The position numbers and the translations under genes are program-made. Of a stretch of DNA of 24,326 nt, positions 21,681 to 24,326 are shown in pieces. Source of the stretch: a virus; IMG/VR virus record IMGVR_UViG_3300010150_000168, positions 1-24,326 of that record. One strand, 5' to 3'. The notes under the pieces were generated by a model, which searched no databases, was not told the DNA's origin, and was given only the letters and a program-made list of their open reading frames with translations. Numbering within the stretch: the first letter of the stretch is position 1; every line of letters begins with the position of its first letter.

Positions 21681-24326
21681 ATGGCTGAATTTAAATTAGG
21701 TAGAATCAGGTTTATTTGGAAGGGATCTTGGGTCACTGCCAAAGAATACTTCAAAGATGATGTAGTCCGCTACGGTGGTCGTACATATATTGTTAACACT
21801 GGTCATATAAGTTCTAACTTTGACACTCAAATTGCTAATTTTGATAAAATGGCAGACGGTAATGAGTGGAAAGGTAATTGGGCGTTAACAACAGTTTACA
21901 AACCTAATGACATTGTTAAGTACGGCGGCTACTTATATATTGCAAATACAGGACACACATCAGCATCAACAACATCAGATGGCTTAGAATTAGATCAATC
22001 TAAATGGGATTTATTTTGTGAAGGATTTGATTGGTTAGGTGACTGGGGTGTTACAACAAGATATAAAGTTAATGACATTGTTCGTTATGGCGGTGTTATG
22101 TACTTGTGTACAGAAGCACACACATCTGGCGCAACAGTAGGTGACGGATTAGAATTAGACGATACTAAATGGGATTTATTTGCAAATGGTTTAACTTGGT
22201 TAAACGCTTGGATTGCAACAACAAGATACAAAAAAGGTGACGTTGTACGTTACGGTGGACAAGTTTATGTTTGTAACACTGGACATACAGCAGGCGCTAA
22301 TGACACAGAAGGACTTGAACAAGATCAAGCCAAGTGGGATTACTTACACAAAGGTATTGAATACTTAGGTGACTGGGTTACAGGAACAAGATACAAAAAC
22401 AATGATGTTGTTAAGTATGGTTCAGACTTATGGATTTGTGGAACGTTCCACACAGCAGGTGCAACACTTGCGGCGGATGAAGCAAACTGGTCTATCTTTA
22501 TTCCAGGATTAGAATTTGAAGACAGTTGGCAGAACAATGAAAACTTCCAACCAGGTGACGTTGTTACTTATGGTGGTTACACTTACGTTTCAAAAACAAA
22601 CAACTTTAATATTATTCCATACAACAACGCAAGTGATTGGGATTTATTTACAACAGGATTTTCTTTCAAGGGTGATTACAATAACGCAACGGCTTATAAG
22701 ATCGGCGATGTAGTTAGACTTGGAGGTTGGACATTTATTGCACTTGCAGATGGTACAGGTAACAGACCACCAGATGCAGTTTACTGGGATAAACTAAATG
22801 AAGGTTTATACTGGAAGAGTGCTTGGGCAAACGCAACTTATTATGACAAAGGTGATGTTGTTAGAGGTATTAACGATGTTAACTCATATGTTTGTGTTGC
22901 TCCACATACTTCAGAACAAGTTGGTGCAGGTCAAAATAGACCAGACCAAGATACAGCAGGTAACTTTTGGAATTTATTAAACGGTGGTGCTGAAGCAGGT
23001 AACTTAACTACACGTGGTGACCTTGTTTACTACGGTGGATCAGGTCCAACAAGATTACCAGTTGGTCAACCAGGACAAGTATTAAAAGTTAACACAACAG
23101 GAACAGATCCAGAATGGGCATTCTTTGGTCAACTTGATGCAGTTTATTATACTGCACTTGATGGAGTTGATTTAGATGCTCCAGCGGCAGGTGTTACACT
23201 TGATAAACCTTTTAGAACTGTACAGTTTGGTTTACAACAAATTGAAAAAGGTGCAAGAAAACCTAACGCAACACAATTATTAAAATTAAACAAACAATTT
23301 ATTCAAGACGAAGTTATAAGTTGGGTTGATACACAAATTGTTGGATCAATTAGTCCATACACAGGATCATTTACTTACACTGCGGCAGACTGGCGTAGAG
23401 ACATAGGTACATTTGTTGATGCACTTATTTGGGATTTATCACATGGTGGTAATAAGAAAACAAGATTAGAAACACTTGCATACTTTGACAGTGCGGCAGA
23501 TCAGTATTACGTAAGCAACGATGGTATTACAGCAGAGTTTGGCGCGATGCTTACATTCATTACAGAGTTAGTTGATGATGTAATTACACAAGACGCACCA
23601 GCAAGTGACTATCAAGCATTAAGAAGTGTTGCTACTCCAACGTTACGTGTAACAGATGCTACACTAACTGAAGAACCCGAAGCACAAGGCGTCTTAAACG
23701 CTCTTAGAGCTATTGCTACAGCATCTTTGACTGCAGGCAATACAACTGGTGTCCCAGCACAATTAATTGCAAACGACACGCTTTTTGTTAAGACAGGACA
23801 ATTTAACGAAGTACTTCCAATGGTTGTACCAGAAGGTTGTGCTGTGGTTGGTGACGAACTACGTTCAACTAAAATTTCACCAGCAGGACAATTAACAAAT
23901 TCAGGTGATAGTGTATATTCAATAGCAGGACTTGAACACTTGGCAACTATTATAGATGATGTTATTACAAACTCAGCAGTAACAAGTACGCAAGAGAGTT
24001 TTGTTGTACTTGCTTCTAATGCATCAGCAACTACTTTAGATATAATGACAGGTGCAAACAGTTATGCTCACACTTATACAAGTGGCGGTACAGTTGCATT
24101 TGGCGGAAGTACTGTAAACGTTACAGCGGCCGCTTACGATAATGTTACAGGTATAGTATCAATAACAACAGACGCGGCACACGGTGCAGTGGCAACTGAT
24201 ATTGTACAGGTTTCAAGTATTACTTGGACTTGTTCATTAGGTACTAAAGTATATCCAGCAGTTAAAGCACAAGACGTTGCGGCACCGGCAGGTTCAGGTG
24301 CGGCAGGTACAGCGGCGGCGGGTATT
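21681..24326 (+). CDS. Giant fibre/adhesin, paralogue of the 2081-aa protein, 3' end outside window
   Basis: Open for 882 codons from ATG 21681 to the window edge without a stop. The N-terminus MAEFKLGRIRFIWKGSW matches MAEFKLDRIRFRWKGVW of the preceding gene. Eight YGG repeats follow without insertions (about residues 10-430), for example YKVNDIVRYGGVMYLCTEAH followed by TSG, several ending in 'GLELD..KWDLF'. A segment with PVGQPGQVLKVNTTGTDPEW links to the beta-helix onset YYTALDGVDLDAP (about 490). The helix is then interrupted by about 160 residues, predicted largely helical (about 535-696, with WRRDIGTFVDALIWDLSHGG), and resumes at LFVKTGQFNEVLPMVVPEG. The visible end is Ala/Gly/Thr-rich. 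Probably a host-recognition fibre. Confidence 0.85.
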   Translation, partial: MAEFKLGRIRFIWKGSWVTAKEYFKDDVVRYGGRTYIVNTGHISSNFDTQIANFDKMADGNEWKGNWALTTVYKPNDIVKYGGYLYIANTGHTSASTTSDGLELDQSKWDLFCEGFDWLGDWGVTTRYKVNDIVRYGGVMYLCTEAHTSGATVGDGLELDDTKWDLFANGLTWLNAWIATTRYKKGDVVRYGGQVYVCNTGHTAGANDTEGLEQDQAKWDYLHKGIEYLGDWVTGTRYKNNDVVKYGSDLWICGTFHTAGATLAADEANWSIFIPGLEFEDSWQNNENFQPGDVVTYGGYTYVSKTNNFNIIPYNNASDWDLFTTGFSFKGDYNNATAYKIGDVVRLGGWTFIALADGTGNRPPDAVYWDKLNEGLYWKSAWANATYYDKGDVVRGINDVNSYVCVAPHTSEQVGAGQNRPDQDTAGNFWNLLNGGAEAGNLTTRGDLVYYGGSGPTRLPVGQPGQVLKVNTTGTDPEWAFFGQLDAVYYTALDGVDLDAPAAGVTLDKPFRTVQFGLQQIEKGARKPNATQLLKLNKQFIQDEVISWVDTQIVGSISPYTGSFTYTAADWRRDIGTFVDALIWDLSHGGNKKTRLETLAYFDSAADQYYVSNDGITAEFGAMLTFITELVDDVITQDAPASDYQALRSVATPTLRVTDATLTEEPEAQGVLNALRAIATASLTAGNTTGVPAQLIANDTLFVKTGQFNEVLPMVVPEGCAVVGDELRSTKISPAGQLTNSGDSVYSIAGLEHLATIIDDVITNSAVTSTQESFVVLASNASATTLDIMTGANSYAHTYTSGGTVAFGGSTVNVTAAAYDNVTGIVSITTDAAHGAVATDIVQVSSITWTCSLGTKVYPAVKAQDVAAPAGSGAAGTAAAGI

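Overview
This window looks like part of the late (virion) region of a T4-like marine myovirus, of the kind that infects picocyanobacteria or SAR11-type bacteria. The evidence is the end of a gp21-type prohead protease, a gp22-type scaffold and a gp23 major capsid protein in T4 order, T4-style late promoters (NNTAAATA, one nearly identical to the T4 late consensus), and a long series of marine-phage fibre proteins. Base composition is roughly 35-40% GC (estimated from a few lines). All supported genes are on the + strand. The host cannot be read from the window, and no tRNA, CRISPR, transposon or integration gene was seen.

Layout. 1-2683: head module (gp21 end, gp22, gp23), closed by a strong intrinsic terminator. 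2741-3052: no protein gene; a sigma70-like extended -10 promoter, about 240 nt of GC-richer, strongly foldable sequence and a second intrinsic terminator, read here as a stand-alone structured RNA gene. 3069-5965: small proteins, one of a conserved uncharacterised family and the rest probably virion proteins. 5997-12703: a pair of paralogous beta-helix fibre proteins (951 and 1236 aa), the second carrying an inserted LamG-like domain. 12716-15356: four small or medium proteins, including a duplicated family flanking a fibre-like protein that ends in a cupredoxin-like domain. 15396 to the end: a second paralogous pair of giant fibre/adhesin proteins (2081 aa, and at least 882 aa cut by the window edge), each starting with eight 'YGG' repeats and continuing into a beta-helix.

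How the parts work together. gp22 and gp21 build and process the prohead whose shell is gp23. The rest probably supplies adhesive outer parts of the virion. Beta-helix, LamG, Asp-box propeller, cupredoxin-like and YGG modules are shuffled on conserved backbones, as expected for fast-evolving receptor-binding proteins. Seven late-promoter-like boxes divide the region into transcription units; two lie exactly where the transcript would begin at the A of the ATG, and two others precede long foldable 5' leaders.

Most notable: the RNA gene after gp23, the predicted leaderless late transcripts, cupredoxin-like modules with intact copper-ligand patterns inside fibre proteins, insertions in register within an eight-repeat array, and a complete absence (by eye) of GCWGC together with near absence of AGCT, suggesting restriction-site avoidance.
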